Assembly (NCBI GenBank): GCA_947502405.1
Contig: CANMZT010000004.1
Location: 248,001-312,000, forward strand
From: an uncultured Algibacter sp.
GTDB taxonomy: Bacteria > Bacteroidota > Bacteroidia > Flavobacteriales > Flavobacteriaceae
Direction of reading: 5' to 3'
Length of the DNA stretch: 64,000 bases
Position numbers and translations under genes: made by a program. The notes below the pieces were generated by a model. That model did not search any database, was not told the DNA's origin, and saw only the letters and a program-made list of their open reading frames with translations. This document shows, piece after piece, positions 8,666 to 18,205 of the stretch. Every line of letters begins with the position of its first letter. Positions within the stretch are counted from its first letter, which is position 1.

Positions 8666-9184
8666 TTATAATTTTATGTACACCAAAGTTAAATCTTTGG
8701 TGTCAACTACTTCAGTAAAATCTTCATTGTAAATTTTTATTCTATCTTCAAATACCAAAAATATCTGCCCATCTTCAATCTCTGCTACACTTTCTCCAAT
8801 AGTAATCATTGAATTTTCAATAGTGTACTCAGTTGCTAAACTTACAATACCTTCAGTATCACATGTAACATCAAAATTATATGTATTAGTTTCATTATTT
8901 AACAATGAAATATTTAAATCAGGATTAAATGTTGTATTCAAGGAAACCACACCATTTTTATCAAAAAACAATGTCTCGTTTCTAGAGCAATCAATCTCAT
9001 CTAAAAGATTTGTGCTTGCTACACCATCATTATTCATATCTAATCCATCTTCAATATTCCAAGCATTTAGTGTCCAAACACCAACAATAGGTGGATCATT
9101 AGAATCTTGTGTGTCATCTGTAGAACAACTGGTAAAACAAACCAGAAGTATTGCGTAACATAGGTTTAAAAGTAATTTTTTCAT
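8666..9184 (-). CDS. Lipocalin-like lipoprotein
   Basis: A lipobox (CFTSC, Cys20) is followed by an Asp-rich spacer and a 140-residue beta-rich domain. PIVGVWTLNAWN near the start resembles the GxW opening of Bacteroidota lipocalin-like proteins, and the middle has a calcium-loop-like DMNNDGVAS. NETLFFDKNGVV and EYTIENSMITIG fit the repeated strands. No ligand or partner is evident. The gene stands alone between the terminator at 8614 and mtaB. Confidence 0.72.
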   Translation of the reverse strand: MKKLLLNLCYAILLVCFTSCSTDDTQDSNDPPIVGVWTLNAWNIEDGLDMNNDGVASTNLLDEIDCSRNETLFFDKNGVVSLNTTFNPDLNISLLNNETNTYNFDVTCDTEGIVSLATEYTIENSMITIGESVAEIEDGQIFLVFEDRIKIYNEDFTEVVDTKDLTLVYIKL

Positions 9185-9294
9185 ATTTGGGACATGATTA
9201 ATTACAAGTAAAAGTATACGTAGAAAAAAGATTTACACAAAAAACAAGCTAAATAACTTATTTTCAGGGTTTACTTGTCAAAAAGCAATGAATT

Positions 9295-10623
9295 TTAATT
9301 TGAAAAGACCTCTAAAAACTCAAATCTTACTATGCCATCATCATCAATTTTAGTGAGTTCCACTTGATGTAAAGTATTTACTAGCTCAGGATTCCAAGGT
9401 GTTTTTACTTTCACATAGTTCTCTGTAAATCCATGGATATATCCAGACTTGTTTTCACTTTCAAACAAAACAGTTCTTGAAGTTCCTAATTGGTTTTCGT
9501 AAAATGCGCGACGCTTTTTTACAGATAAACCTCTTAACATTTTACTGCGTTTGCTTCTAACATTACCTAGTACTACACCACTCATTTCTGCCGCCTCTGT
9601 ATTATCTCTTTCAGAATAAGTAAAAACGTGTAAATAAGAAACATCTAATTCATTTAAGAAGTTATAAGTCTCTAAAAAATGCTCGTCTGTTTCCCCAGGA
9701 AACCCAACAATAACATCTACACCTATACAAGCATGAGGCATCACTTCTTTTATTTTCGAAACACGATCTACATACAATTCTCGCATGTAACGACGCTTCA
9801 TTTTCTTTAGAATCTCATTACTTCCTGATTGTAGTGGTATATGAAAATGAGGCACAAATGCTCTTGATTTTGAAACTAAATCTATCGTTTCGTTTTTAAG
9901 AAGATTTGGTTCTATTGAAGAAATACGTAAACGCTCAATCCCTTCAACTTTATCTAATTCTGAAACTAAATCTAAAAACGTATGCTCATGTTTTTTGTTA
10001 CCAAACTCACCTTTACCGTAATCACCAATATTAACGCCTGTTAAAACGATTTCTTTTATATTTTGCTTTGAAATATCTCTAGCATTTTTCAAAACATTGT
10101 CCATGGTATCACTTCTAGAAATACCACGCGCCAAAGGAATTGTACAATAGGTGCATTTGTAATCACAGCCATCTTGCACTTTTAAAAACGCACGGGTTCT
10201 ATCCCCTGTAGAATAACTTCCAACATAAAAATCGGCATCTTCAATTTCGCAGGAATGCACTTCTCCTAAATCGTTTTTAGAAAGATCGTTTAGGTAATCT
10301 GTTATTTTGAATTTTTCTGTTGCTCCAAGTACTAAATCTACACCATTAACATCAGCCAGCTCTTGTGGTTTTAATTGAGCATAACAACCAACAGCTGCAA
10401 CAAAAGCCTCTGGATTCACTTTTTGTGCTTGCTTTACAATAGTTTTAAAACGTTTGTCTGCATTTTCGGTAACCGAACAGGTGTTTATGACATAAATATC
10501 TGCTTTCTCAGAGAAATCTACGCGATCAAAACCTTCATCATTAAAGTTTCGGGCAATGGTAGAGGTTTCTGAAAAATTCAGTTTACAACCTAAGGTATAA
10601 AATGCTACTTTTTTATTCATCAT
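9295..10623 (-). CDS. mtaB: tRNA t6A37 methylthiotransferase MtaB
   Basis: Adds a methylthio group to t6A at tRNA position 37 (ms2t6A) by radical-SAM chemistry. The N-terminal UPF0004 domain has its three cluster cysteines (Cys13 in TLGCKLN, Cys49 in NTCSVT, Cys80 in VGCYAQ). The radical SAM cluster is CDYKCTYC (Cys153, 157, 160), and a TRAM domain closes the protein (about 375-435). The length of 442 residues is normal. The start has two ATG codons in a row. A small inverted repeat (10630-10649) lies just before it, and a TAAATTTG element at 10744-10751 could drive it. Confidence 0.96.
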   Translation of the reverse strand: MMNKKVAFYTLGCKLNFSETSTIARNFNDEGFDRVDFSEKADIYVINTCSVTENADKRFKTIVKQAQKVNPEAFVAAVGCYAQLKPQELADVNGVDLVLGATEKFKITDYLNDLSKNDLGEVHSCEIEDADFYVGSYSTGDRTRAFLKVQDGCDYKCTYCTIPLARGISRSDTMDNVLKNARDISKQNIKEIVLTGVNIGDYGKGEFGNKKHEHTFLDLVSELDKVEGIERLRISSIEPNLLKNETIDLVSKSRAFVPHFHIPLQSGSNEILKKMKRRYMRELYVDRVSKIKEVMPHACIGVDVIVGFPGETDEHFLETYNFLNELDVSYLHVFTYSERDNTEAAEMSGVVLGNVRSKRSKMLRGLSVKKRRAFYENQLGTSRTVLFESENKSGYIHGFTENYVKVKTPWNPELVNTLHQVELTKIDDDGIVRFEFLEVFSN

Positions 10624-10743
10624 ATTTTCATTTCCTTAAAAAAGGAAATCTGATTATATTTACATTCCTCATTCAAAAAGATGAAGAATTAATACTTGCA
10701 CTTCTACTGCGCTCAGTGTGACAATTAAGTTAGTATTAGCGCG

Positions 10744-10751
10744 CAAATTTA
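10744..10751 (-). promoter_or_regulatory. Possible -7 element of the mtaB promoter
   Basis: The minus strand reads TAAATTTG, matching TAnnTTTG, giving a leader of about 115 bases that contains a short hairpin (ATTTCCTT/AAGGAAAT, 10630-10649) close to the start codon. Confidence 0.4.
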
Positions 10752-10766
10752 CAACTAATAAGTTAG

Positions 10767-12386
10767 ATGATAAAACCATTTTTAAGTCAAATAATCTACT
10801 ATTTATCAATTAGTTGCGCTCTGTTTTTTCTTTTTTCCTGCGGAAACAATTCAAATTCAAACAGAGACCATCTTGTTTTTCGGTATAACGAACATGCCAA
10901 TATAAACACATTAGATCCCGCTTTCTCTAGAACCCTACAAGATAATTCGGTTTGTAATCAGCTTTTTAATGGCTTAGTGCAATTAGATAATGAGTTAAAT
11001 ATTTTACCGTGTATTGCTAAAAACTGGACAGTTTCAGATGATGGTATAACCTATACTTTTAATCTTAGAAATGATGTCTATTTCCATAAGCATAAATTGT
11101 TTGGAAAAGACTCTACACGAACCGTTACTGCTCATGACTTTAAGTATAGTCTGAACCGTTTAAAAGACGAAAAACTTGCTGCACCAGGAAGTTGGGTGCT
11201 AAACAAAGTTGATGGTTTTAGGGCTATTAACGACACTATTTTTCAGATTTCTCTTAACCAACCATTCCCCGCTTTTATTGGTTTGCTAACCATGAAGTAT
11301 TGCTCGGTGGTTCCTAAAGAAATTGTACAGCATTATGGCTCAGAGTTTAGGTCGCACCCCATTGGTACAGGTCCATTTAAGTTTAAAAGATGGGAAGAAA
11401 ATATTAAACTTGTTTTTAGAAGACATGAAAATTACTTTGAAACCGATAAGAATGGAAATCAACTCCCTTATTTAGAAGCCGTAGCTTTAACCTTTTTACC
11501 CGATAAACAAAGTGAATTTTTACAATTTGCACAAGGTAATATTGATTATTTACAAAGTTTAGATGCCTCGTATAAAGATGAATTATTAACTGCTGATGGT
11601 AAATTAAGAGCAAAATATAGCGATGCTGTAGACTTAATTCGTGGCCCATATTTAAATACGGAGTATTTAGGGTTTTACCTTGATTCTGAAACACCTGAAA
11701 TACAATCTGAATTAATAAGAAAAGCCATTAATTATGGTTTTGACCGAAAGAAAATGATGGTTTATTTGCGTAATGGAGTAGGCAATCCTGCAAATGGTGG
11801 TTTTATTCCAAAAGGCCTTCCCGGACACGATTCATCCATTGGTTTTTCTTATCAACCAGAAAAAGCTAAACGTTTAGTTGAACAATTTAAAGCTGAAAAT
11901 GGTATTGCTAATCCTGAAATTACTTTAGTAACCTCTAGTAATTATTTAAGTTTTTGTGAATTTATACAACGTGAATTAGAGAAAACTGGTTTAAAAATAA
12001 ATGTAGATGTAATGCCCGAAGCCACTTTAAGATCTGCCAGATCAAACGGAAAGGTTGATATGTTTAGAAGCTCTTGGGTAGCTGATTATTTAGATGCCGA
12101 GAATTATTTATCTATTTTTTATAGTAAGAACTTTGCACCTGGCGGCTCAAATTATTTTCATTACAAAAGCAAGCTATTTGATAATTTATATAATAAGGCC
12201 TTTACAATAACCGATATTGAAAACCGAAAAAAACTATACACTACCATGGATTCTTTGGCTATGGATAAAGCCATTATGGTGCCTTTGTTTTATGACGAAG
12301 TTATTAGGTTTACCCAAAAAAATGTAAAAGGCTTAGGAACTAACCCCATTAATTTATTGGATTTGAGATATGTTAGGAAGGATTAA
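10767..12386 (+). CDS. ABC-type peptide-binding lipoprotein (SBP family 5)
   Basis: Binds oligopeptides or similar solutes for import. A lipobox LFSC (Cys25) follows a long hydrophobic leader. The mature part shows the SBP_bac_5 layout: NTLDPAFSRTLQDNSVCNQLFNGLV near the start, AKNWTVSDDGITYTFNLRNDVYF, DFKYSLNRL, GTGPFKFKRWE, and the C-terminal SSWVADYLDAENYLSIFYS region. The length of 539 residues is normal. No permease or ATPase gene is next to it, so its transporter must be elsewhere. Its last four bases overlap the end of the convergent membrane-protein gene. Confidence 0.92.
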   Translation: MIKPFLSQIIYYLSISCALFFLFSCGNNSNSNRDHLVFRYNEHANINTLDPAFSRTLQDNSVCNQLFNGLVQLDNELNILPCIAKNWTVSDDGITYTFNLRNDVYFHKHKLFGKDSTRTVTAHDFKYSLNRLKDEKLAAPGSWVLNKVDGFRAINDTIFQISLNQPFPAFIGLLTMKYCSVVPKEIVQHYGSEFRSHPIGTGPFKFKRWEENIKLVFRRHENYFETDKNGNQLPYLEAVALTFLPDKQSEFLQFAQGNIDYLQSLDASYKDELLTADGKLRAKYSDAVDLIRGPYLNTEYLGFYLDSETPEIQSELIRKAINYGFDRKKMMVYLRNGVGNPANGGFIPKGLPGHDSSIGFSYQPEKAKRLVEQFKAENGIANPEITLVTSSNYLSFCEFIQRELEKTGLKINVDVMPEATLRSARSNGKVDMFRSSWVADYLDAENYLSIFYSKNFAPGGSNYFHYKSKLFDNLYNKAFTITDIENRKKLYTTMDSLAMDKAIMVPLFYDEVIRFTQKNVKGLGTNPINLLDLRYVRKD

Positions 12387-12718
12387 TCCTCCTGACTGGA
12401 TTTCCCAATATCGCTGATTTCATCTTTTACTAATGAAACCGATTTTTTCCATTTATTCTCTAGTAAGACATAAAAACCCCAAACTGACAATAAACCTACA
12501 GGGATTCCAAGCAAATTAAAACCCATATTATTTTCATAATCTATACCCCAATTAAAGATATAAAGATCAAGCAATGCTACTACTACACCGAAAACAATAC
12601 CTGAAGCATAGTATACAACAACACTTAAAATAGCAAAAAGCCACTTACTTTTATTGTATTCAATGGATAAATCATAAAATCGTTTTCCTATAAAGTAGAT
12701 TAATAATATTCCTAACAT
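12383..12718 (-). CDS. Small membrane protein of unknown function
   Basis: 111 residues with three predicted membrane segments (about 2-9, 28-52 and 71-87) and a charged C-terminal tail (KKSVSLVKDEISDIGKSSQED). I do not recognise a family. It ends inside the last codons of the peptide-binding protein gene (tail-to-tail overlap of 4 bases). The repeat element at 12791-12874 lies just before it on this strand. Confidence 0.6.
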   Translation of the reverse strand: MLGILLIYFIGKRFYDLSIEYNKSKWLFAILSVVVYYASGIVFGVVVALLDLYIFNWGIDYENNMGFNLLGIPVGLLSVWGFYVLLENKWKKSVSLVKDEISDIGKSSQED

Positions 12719-12790
12719 ATATATTCTTTTTATACTGACTTATGCTGGTAAGAACTGCATTTATTTTTTTCTATGGGTTAGCAGATATGT

Positions 12791-12874
12791 GCGTTAGGGA
12801 TTGTAGTGAAAATCCTTTTTGGGAGGCACGAGCAAAAAGATTGCAACGTAAAGCCCGACCCTTGCGGTAACGCC
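12791..12874 (+). repeat. Copy A of a dispersed GCGTTA...TAACGCC element
   Basis: Begins GCGTTAGGGATTGTAGTG and ends AAGCCCGACCCTTGCGGTAACGCC. The two ends are inverted (GCGTTA/TAACGC). The central part is shorter and diverged from copies B and C. It starts 7 bases past the stop of the GlmU-like gene on the opposite strand. Confidence 0.75.
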
Positions 12875-12880
12875 AAAATT

Positions 12881-14056
12881 TTAAGTTCTGCGGTATTTTT
12901 TTGTTTCTTCAAATACATGTTCAAGTATAGCTTTGTCTTGGTCAGAAAACTCAACCTTACGTCTTGCCATTACCACTTTTGCTACCTCAAAGGCTTTTTT
13001 AGTTAGGTACGTTGTAAAACCACTGCTACCACCCCAACTAAAACTAGGTACAAAGTTACGCGGGAAGCCGCTACCAAAAATATTGGCACTTACACCAACC
13101 ACAGTACCTGTGTTAAACATGGTATTTATACCGCATTTGCTATGATCACCCATCATGAGACCGCAAAATTGCAAGCCCGTTTTAGCAAACCCTTCGGTTT
13201 GATAATCCCAAAGCCTTACCTCGGCATAATTATTTTTTAAATTAGAGTTATTGGTATCTGCTCCTAAATTACACCACTCGCCCAAAACAGAATTTCCTAA
13301 GAAGCCGTCGTGCCCTTTGTTGGAATAACCAAAAATAACTGAGTTATTTACCTCACCTCCAACTTTACTGTAAGGTCCAACAGTAGTTGGTCCATATATT
13401 TTTGCACTTAATTTTATACCTGCGCCTTCGCAAAGTGCCAGTGGCCCTCGAACTACTGCACCTTCCATGATTTCGGCATTTTTACCAATGTAAATTGGAC
13501 CGCTACTTGCATTAAGCGTTGTAAATTCTAGTTTAGCACCTTCTTCTAGGAAAATATTTTCTGGTGCTATTATATTATTACTTGCTGGAATAGGCTGCGA
13601 TGTTTTACCCTTAGTGATTAATGCAAAATCTTCTTGAATGGCTTCTGCATTTTTAGAAAAAATATCCCAGGTGTTTTCTATTTTAAGAATATCCTGAGTA
13701 AACTCTATGGCATCATAAGCATCAAAACTTATATCGTTTTGAGCTTCTTTGGTAAAAAATGCAATTACATCTTCGCCTTTGAAAATGGCTTGATTTTCTT
13801 TTAAATCCTTAACCATCTCAATCAACTCTAAATTAGGCAAATAAGATGCATTTACCATAATGTTCTCATCCATTTCTACCATTGGATACTTATCGGATAA
13901 ATAATCTTCTGTAACAGTAGTAGTTGTGGTTTTTAAATAGGCTTCCCATTTTTCTCTTATGGTTAAAATACCAACTCTAATATCGGCTACTGGCCTTGTG
14001 AATGTAAATGGTAACAAATTATTTCGTGAAGGACCATCAAATAGAATGTAATTCAT
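12881..14056 (-). CDS. GlmU-like putative sugar nucleotidyltransferase
   Basis: The N-terminus MNYILFDGPSRNNLLPFTFTRPVADIRVGI is the signature of a Bacteroidota family related to GlmU in which the nucleotidyltransferase half is degenerate. The C-terminal half (about 185-340) is a left-handed beta-helix of hexapeptide repeats (IYIGKNAEIMEGAVVRGPLALCEG, GINTMFNTGTVVGVSANIFG), usual for acyltransferases. The length of 391 residues fits the family. The exact reaction is unknown. The gene shares its direction with rpmE2 upstream. Confidence 0.85.
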   Translation of the reverse strand: MNYILFDGPSRNNLLPFTFTRPVADIRVGILTIREKWEAYLKTTTTTVTEDYLSDKYPMVEMDENIMVNASYLPNLELIEMVKDLKENQAIFKGEDVIAFFTKEAQNDISFDAYDAIEFTQDILKIENTWDIFSKNAEAIQEDFALITKGKTSQPIPASNNIIAPENIFLEEGAKLEFTTLNASSGPIYIGKNAEIMEGAVVRGPLALCEGAGIKLSAKIYGPTTVGPYSKVGGEVNNSVIFGYSNKGHDGFLGNSVLGEWCNLGADTNNSNLKNNYAEVRLWDYQTEGFAKTGLQFCGLMMGDHSKCGINTMFNTGTVVGVSANIFGSGFPRNFVPSFSWGGSSGFTTYLTKKAFEVAKVVMARRKVEFSDQDKAILEHVFEETKKYRRT

Positions 14057-14151
14057 AATTAAGCTTGAAATTAAAATCTAAAAGTCTGAAGTTTTATTAC
14101 ATTAAACTTAAAACTGATTGTTTAAACAATATATAGATTGTTGTAAAAGTA

Positions 14152-14182
14152 AAAAAGCCTCTCTACAGTAGAAAGGCTTTTT
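14152..14182. terminator. Hairpin terminator after rpmE2
   Basis: AAAAAGCCTCTCTAC pairs with GTAGAAAGGCTTTTT with one mismatch. It has T-rich or A-rich flanks on both sides and lies between rpmE2 and the GlmU-like gene, so these two are probably separate transcripts. Confidence 0.75.
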
Positions 14183-14205
14183 ATAAATATCTTTTTTGAC
14201 TAAAC

Positions 14206-14457
14206 TTATTTTTTGAATTTAGCGTATTTAGTTTTGAACTTATCAATACGACCAGCTGTATCTACTAATTTAGATTTACCAGTGTAATATGGATGTGATG
14301 TTCTTGAAATCTCCATTTTTACAAGTGGGTACTCTACACCATCAACCTCTAAAGTCTCATTAGTCTCTGCAGTAGACTTTGTTAAAAACACATCGTCGTT
14401 TGACATGTCTTTGAATGCTACTAATCTATAATTCTCTGGATGTATTCCTTTTCTCAT
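14206..14457 (-). CDS. rpmE2: 50S ribosomal protein L31, type B
   Basis: The 83-residue sequence (MRKGIHPENYRLVAFKDMSN, then EISRTSHPYYTGK and DTAGRIDKFKTKYAKF) is a standard type B L31. It has no cysteine at all, so it is the zinc-independent form. The ribosomal protein binds at the interface between the subunits. A TAAATTTG element at 14494-14501 is a likely promoter. Confidence 0.97.
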   Translation of the reverse strand: MRKGIHPENYRLVAFKDMSNDDVFLTKSTAETNETLEVDGVEYPLVKMEISRTSHPYYTGKSKLVDTAGRIDKFKTKYAKFKK

Positions 14458-14493
14458 CGCTAAATACTTTTATTACTTTCAATTTTGGAAGTG

Positions 14494-14501
14494 CAAATTT
14501 A
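14494..14501 (-). promoter_or_regulatory. Probable -7 element of the rpmE2 promoter
   Basis: The minus strand reads TAAATTTG, matching TAnnTTTG, 37 bases before the rpmE2 start. Confidence 0.5.
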
Positions 14502-14636
14502 AGTATTTTTTATAAATGAACAATACTTTTTATTATTTTTTATTTTGATTTCCATTTGCATGGGAATGACAATTACACTGGAATCCTTAAGACTAAGCCT
14601 TGAAGAATTCTTTTTCAATAAAATGTAACGTTTTAC

Positions 14637-14644
14637 TATCTTTG
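14637..14644 (+). promoter_or_regulatory. Probable -7 element of the DUF4199 gene promoter
   Basis: TATCTTTG matches TAnnTTTG, 39 bases before the ATG at 14683. Confidence 0.5.
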
Positions 14645-14682
14645 ATTACTAACTATACAACTAACAAATTAATTAAAATATC

Positions 14683-15213
14683 ATGGAAAAATCTTTAAAA
14701 TCTATTGCTACCAATTACGGTTTATATTTAGGTATATTTTTAGCACTAATTACTGTAATAGCTTATGCTGTTAACTTAGAACTTCTAACCAATATGTGGT
14801 TAGGTATAGTTTTATTACTTGTTATTATTGTGTTTGGTATTATATCTGTTGCTAAAGTAAAACAAGCTCAAAATGGATTTGCTTCTTTTAAAGAATCCTT
14901 TACATCTTTCTTTATAACTGTACTTATAGGCTTATTAATTAGTACTGTAGTTTCTTTTTTAATTTTTAATGTTGTTGATACTGAAGCAGCAGAAACTTTA
15001 AAACAAAAAACTATTGAACAAACAGTTCAAATGATGGAAGGCTTTAACACGCCTGTTGAAGCTATTGACAAAACTGTAGAGCAAATGGAATCTCAAAATC
15101 AATTTGGGATTGTAGGTATATTAAAGAGTTTAGCTTTTCAATTAGTCCTTTTTAGTATTATTGGACTAATTGTTGCTGCTGCTATGAAAAAAAATAACCC
15201 AGACGAAGCATAA
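14683..15213 (+). CDS. DUF4199 membrane protein
   Basis: 176 residues with four membrane segments (about 12-28, 37-55, 77-97 and 150-168). Between the third and fourth is a long charged extracytoplasmic or cytoplasmic helix (EAAETLKQKTIEQTVQMMEG). This is the layout of DUF4199, a family largely limited to Bacteroidota that often sits next to a dolichol-phosphate-mannose-type glycosyltransferase, as it does here (38 bases). Function unknown; the pairing suggests a link to lipid-linked sugar metabolism. Confidence 0.88.
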   Translation: MEKSLKSIATNYGLYLGIFLALITVIAYAVNLELLTNMWLGIVLLLVIIVFGIISVAKVKQAQNGFASFKESFTSFFITVLIGLLISTVVSFLIFNVVDTEAAETLKQKTIEQTVQMMEGFNTPVEAIDKTVEQMESQNQFGIVGILKSLAFQLVLFSIIGLIVAAAMKKNNPDEA

Positions 15214-15251
15214 ATTCTGTATTTTTGAATATTATTTCGAAATTATTCTAA

Positions 15252-16196
15252 ATGCAGATATCTGTAGTTATACCACTACTAAACGAAGAAGAATCTTTAA
15301 AAGAATTACATGATTGGATTGCAAAGGTTATGCAATCCAATCATTTTTCTTATGAAATCATTTTTATAGACGATGGAAGTATAGATGATTCCTGGAATAC
15401 CATATCTAAACTCTCCAATGAAAATTCAAATGTTAAAGGCATTCAATTTTTAAAGAATTTTGGCAAATCACAAGCATTGCATGCTGGTTTTGCTAAAGCG
15501 CAAGGTGATGTGATTATAACCATGGATGCCGATTTACAAGATAATCCAGACGAAATTCCTGAACTTTACAACATGATTGCTAAAGAGGGTTACGATTTAA
15601 TCTCTGGATGGAAAAAGAAGCGTTACGATTCTATTATAGCTAAAAATTTACCTTCAAAATTATTTAATTGGGCTGCAAGACGCACATCTGGGGTTAAACT
15701 CCATGATTTTAATTGCGGACTTAAAGCCTATAAAAAAGTAGTTGTAAAAAATATTGATGTAAATGGTGAAATGCACCGTTACATCCCATTATTATCAAAA
15801 AATGCTGGGTTTGATAACATTGGTGAAAAAGTGGTACAGCATCAAGCCAGAAAATATGGCCAAACTAAATTTGGAATGAATCGATTTATACATGGATTTT
15901 TAGATTTAATTACCATTTGGTTTTTATCACACTTTGGAAAACGCCCTATGCATTTATTTGGTGCACTTGGTTTTATTATGTTTGCTATTGGCTTTGCATT
16001 TGCAGCTTATCTTGGTATTGATAAATTATTCCTTAACCCAACAGGTAGACTTATTACGCAACGTCCTCAATTCTATATTGCTTTGGTAACTATGATTATT
16101 GGCACTCAATTTTTTGTAGCAGGTTTTTTGGGTGAACTAATTCTTAGAAATAGAACCGACAAAAAACGTTATTTAATTAAAGACGAGTTAAATTAA
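15252..16196 (+). CDS. Family 2 glycosyltransferase (GtrB/DPM1 type)
   Basis: Transfers a sugar from a nucleotide donor to a lipid carrier such as undecaprenyl phosphate. The GT-A domain has the donor-binding IIFIDDGSIDDSW and the metal-binding DADLQDNPDEIP. QHQARKYGQTKFGMNRF is the usual acceptor-side motif (R..G.SKY-like). Two C-terminal membrane segments (about 235-255 and 272-292) anchor it. The length of 314 residues is normal for GtrB-like enzymes. It is coupled to the DUF4199 gene upstream. Confidence 0.93.
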   Translation: MQISVVIPLLNEEESLKELHDWIAKVMQSNHFSYEIIFIDDGSIDDSWNTISKLSNENSNVKGIQFLKNFGKSQALHAGFAKAQGDVIITMDADLQDNPDEIPELYNMIAKEGYDLISGWKKKRYDSIIAKNLPSKLFNWAARRTSGVKLHDFNCGLKAYKKVVVKNIDVNGEMHRYIPLLSKNAGFDNIGEKVVQHQARKYGQTKFGMNRFIHGFLDLITIWFLSHFGKRPMHLFGALGFIMFAIGFAFAAYLGIDKLFLNPTGRLITQRPQFYIALVTMIIGTQFFVAGFLGELILRNRTDKKRYLIKDELN

Positions 16197-16442
16197 TTAG
16201 CTACTACCCAAGGTTAGCCTTTCTCTAGTTGCTTTTTTAGTTTTAAGTTTATGTGTAGCGCAAAAGAACTTGAATAAGCTCAAATGTTACATCATCACGA
16301 TTTCATTAGTTTAAATACTGAATAATCCTTAATACAATTCGTAACTTCAATAAACATTTTAAAAATAAATTAGTAATTTTAGTTTTACTTTAAAAATTAA
16401 ATCTAAACCAATACTTTAAAGCATTATCTTCAAGCAAATGCG

Positions 16443-16450
16443 TACTTTTG
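16443..16450 (+). promoter_or_regulatory. Probable -7 element of the phosphosugar mutase promoter
   Basis: TACTTTTG matches TAnnTTTG, 25 bases before the ATG at 16475. The open frame begins with the TTG inside this element, which is therefore not the translation start. Confidence 0.55.
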
Positions 16451-16474
16451 TTTAACTATACAACTAATACTAAT

Positions 16475-18205
16475 ATGATACACATTGAACCAAAAATTTT
16501 AGAGCGTATTAATACTTGGCTAACTCCAACTTTTGATGAGGAGACACAAAAAACTATAAAAGAAAGTATAGCCAATAACCCCAAAGACATTCAGGAAAGC
16601 TTTTATAAAGACTTAGAGTTTGGAACTGGAGGAATGCGTGGTATAATGGGTGTTGGCACTAATCGTATTAATAAATATACTTTAGGTAAAAGCACGCAAG
16701 GTTTAAGTAATTATCTTCATGAACAGTTTCCAAATGAAACTCCAAAAGCCGTTATAGCTTTTGATTGTAGACATAATAGTAAAACTCTTGCCAAAGTAGT
16801 AGCAGATGTATTTTCAGCTAATGGTGTTGAAGTATTTTTATTTGAAGACTTACGGGCAACTCCAGAGTTGTCTTTTGCGGTTCGTCATTTAAATTGCCAC
16901 TGTGGTATAGTTTTAACAGCATCCCATAATCCACCAGAGTATAATGGGTATAAGGTATATTGGGGAGATGGAGGACAAATGGTTCCGCCACATGATGGTG
17001 CAGTAATTAATATGATAAATAACTTAAATTATGCTGATGTTAAGTTTGAAGCCAATACTAACTTAATAAATTATATTGGAAAAGATGTAGATGATGTATT
17101 TATTGATAACTCTGTAGATAATGGCTCAGTAGGTGCTTCTCAAGATGCAAAAGATAATTTAAAAATTGTATTTACATCGCTTCATGGTACATCTATAACA
17201 GCAGTTCCTGAAACACTAAAGCGTGCTGGATATAAAAATGTATCTATAGTAAAAGAACAAGAGGTACCAGATGGTGGATTTCCAACTGTAAAATCTCCTA
17301 ATCCAGAAGAGCCTGCTGCTTTAAAAATGGCTCTAGAACTTGCGGAGAAACAAGGTGCTGATATTGTTATAGGAACAGATCCTGATTGTGACAGATTAGG
17401 TGTAGCTGTTAGAAATACTGAAGGAGAACTACAATTATTAAACGGTAACCAAACCATGATTATGATGGTAGATTTCCTATTGAAAAAATGGAAATCCGAA
17501 AACAAAATTAAAGGTAATGAATTTATTGCCACTACCATTGTTTCAACTCCTATGCTTAATAAACTTGCCGATGCTTATGGTGTTGAGAATAAAATTGTAC
17601 TTACAGGCTTTAAATGGATTGCAAAACTTATAAAAGACTATCCAGATCTAAATTTTGTGGGAGGTGGAGAAGAAAGTTTTGGTTTTATGGTTGGCGATTT
17701 TGTTAGGGATAAAGATGCTGTAACCTCTACCCTTTTAGCTTGTGAAATTGCAGCTATTACAAAAGCTAATGGTAGCTCTTTCTTTGAAGAATTAATAAAG
17801 CTTTATGTTGAGCATGGTTGCTATAAGGAAAAACTAATTTCGTTAACTAAAAAAGGCATTGAAGGTGCTGAAAAAATTAAACAAATGATGGTTGATGCGC
17901 GTCAAAACCCATTAACAGTAGTAAACGGATCAAAAGTTATTAAAATAGAAGATTATGAATCAGCAACTTCTAAAAACTTAATATCAGGTGAAACCACTTC
18001 AATTGATATCCCAAAATCAAATGTAATTATTTATTACACTGAAGATGGTAGCCAAATAGCATTAAGACCTAGTGGAACAGAACCTAAAATCAAATTCTAT
18101 GTGAGTGTTAATTCAGAATTGACTAGTACTAGTGATTTTAAAGCATTAGAAGCACAATTAGATTCCAAAGCCGAAACTATCCTTAAAGATATGAATCTCG
18201 TTTAG
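16475..18205 (+). CDS. Phosphoglucomutase/phosphomannomutase family enzyme
   Basis: Interconverts hexose 1- and 6-phosphates. The alpha-D-phosphohexomutase motifs are intact: catalytic Ser150 in [17 protein letters not shown], metal loop [10 protein letters not shown] (Asp302, Asp304, Asp306), sugar loop [13 protein letters not shown], and phosphate loop [12 protein letters not shown] near the C-terminus. The length of 576 residues is typical of PGM2-like enzymes. The ATG at 16475 ([15 protein letters not shown]) is preferred over an upstream TTG that lies in the promoter. Its TAG stop overlaps the GTG start of the next gene by one base. Confidence 0.94.
   Translation: MIHIEPKILERINTWLTPTFDEETQKTIKESIANNPKDIQESFYKDLEFGTGGMRGIMGVGTNRINKYTLGKSTQGLSNYLHEQFPNETPKAVIAFDCRHNSKTLAKVVADVFSANGVEVFLFEDLRATPELSFAVRHLNCHCGIVLTASHNPPEYNGYKVYWGDGGQMVPPHDGAVINMINNLNYADVKFEANTNLINYIGKDVDDVFIDNSVDNGSVGASQDAKDNLKIVFTSLHGTSITAVPETLKRAGYKNVSIVKEQEVPDGGFPTVKSPNPEEPAALKMALELAEKQGADIVIGTDPDCDRLGVAVRNTEGELQLLNGNQTMIMMVDFLLKKWKSENKIKGNEFIATTIVSTPMLNKLADAYGVENKIVLTGFKWIAKLIKDYPDLNFVGGGEESFGFMVGDFVRDKDAVTSTLLACEIAAITKANGSSFFEELIKLYVEHGCYKEKLISLTKKGIEGAEKIKQMMVDARQNPLTVVNGSKVIKIEDYESATSKNLISGETTSIDIPKSNVIIYYTEDGSQIALRPSGTEPKIKFYVSVNSELTSTSDFKALEAQLDSKAETILKDMNLV

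Noticed and set aside
10690..10730. Possible dispersed repeat fragment (CTGCGCTCAGTGTGACA) before the peptide-binding protein gene
   Set aside because: It resembles a common flavobacterial repeat end, but only a short piece is present and no second copy is seen in the window.
16448..16474. TTG start of the phosphosugar mutase
   Set aside because: It lies in the TACTTTTG promoter element; ATG at 16475 fits the family.
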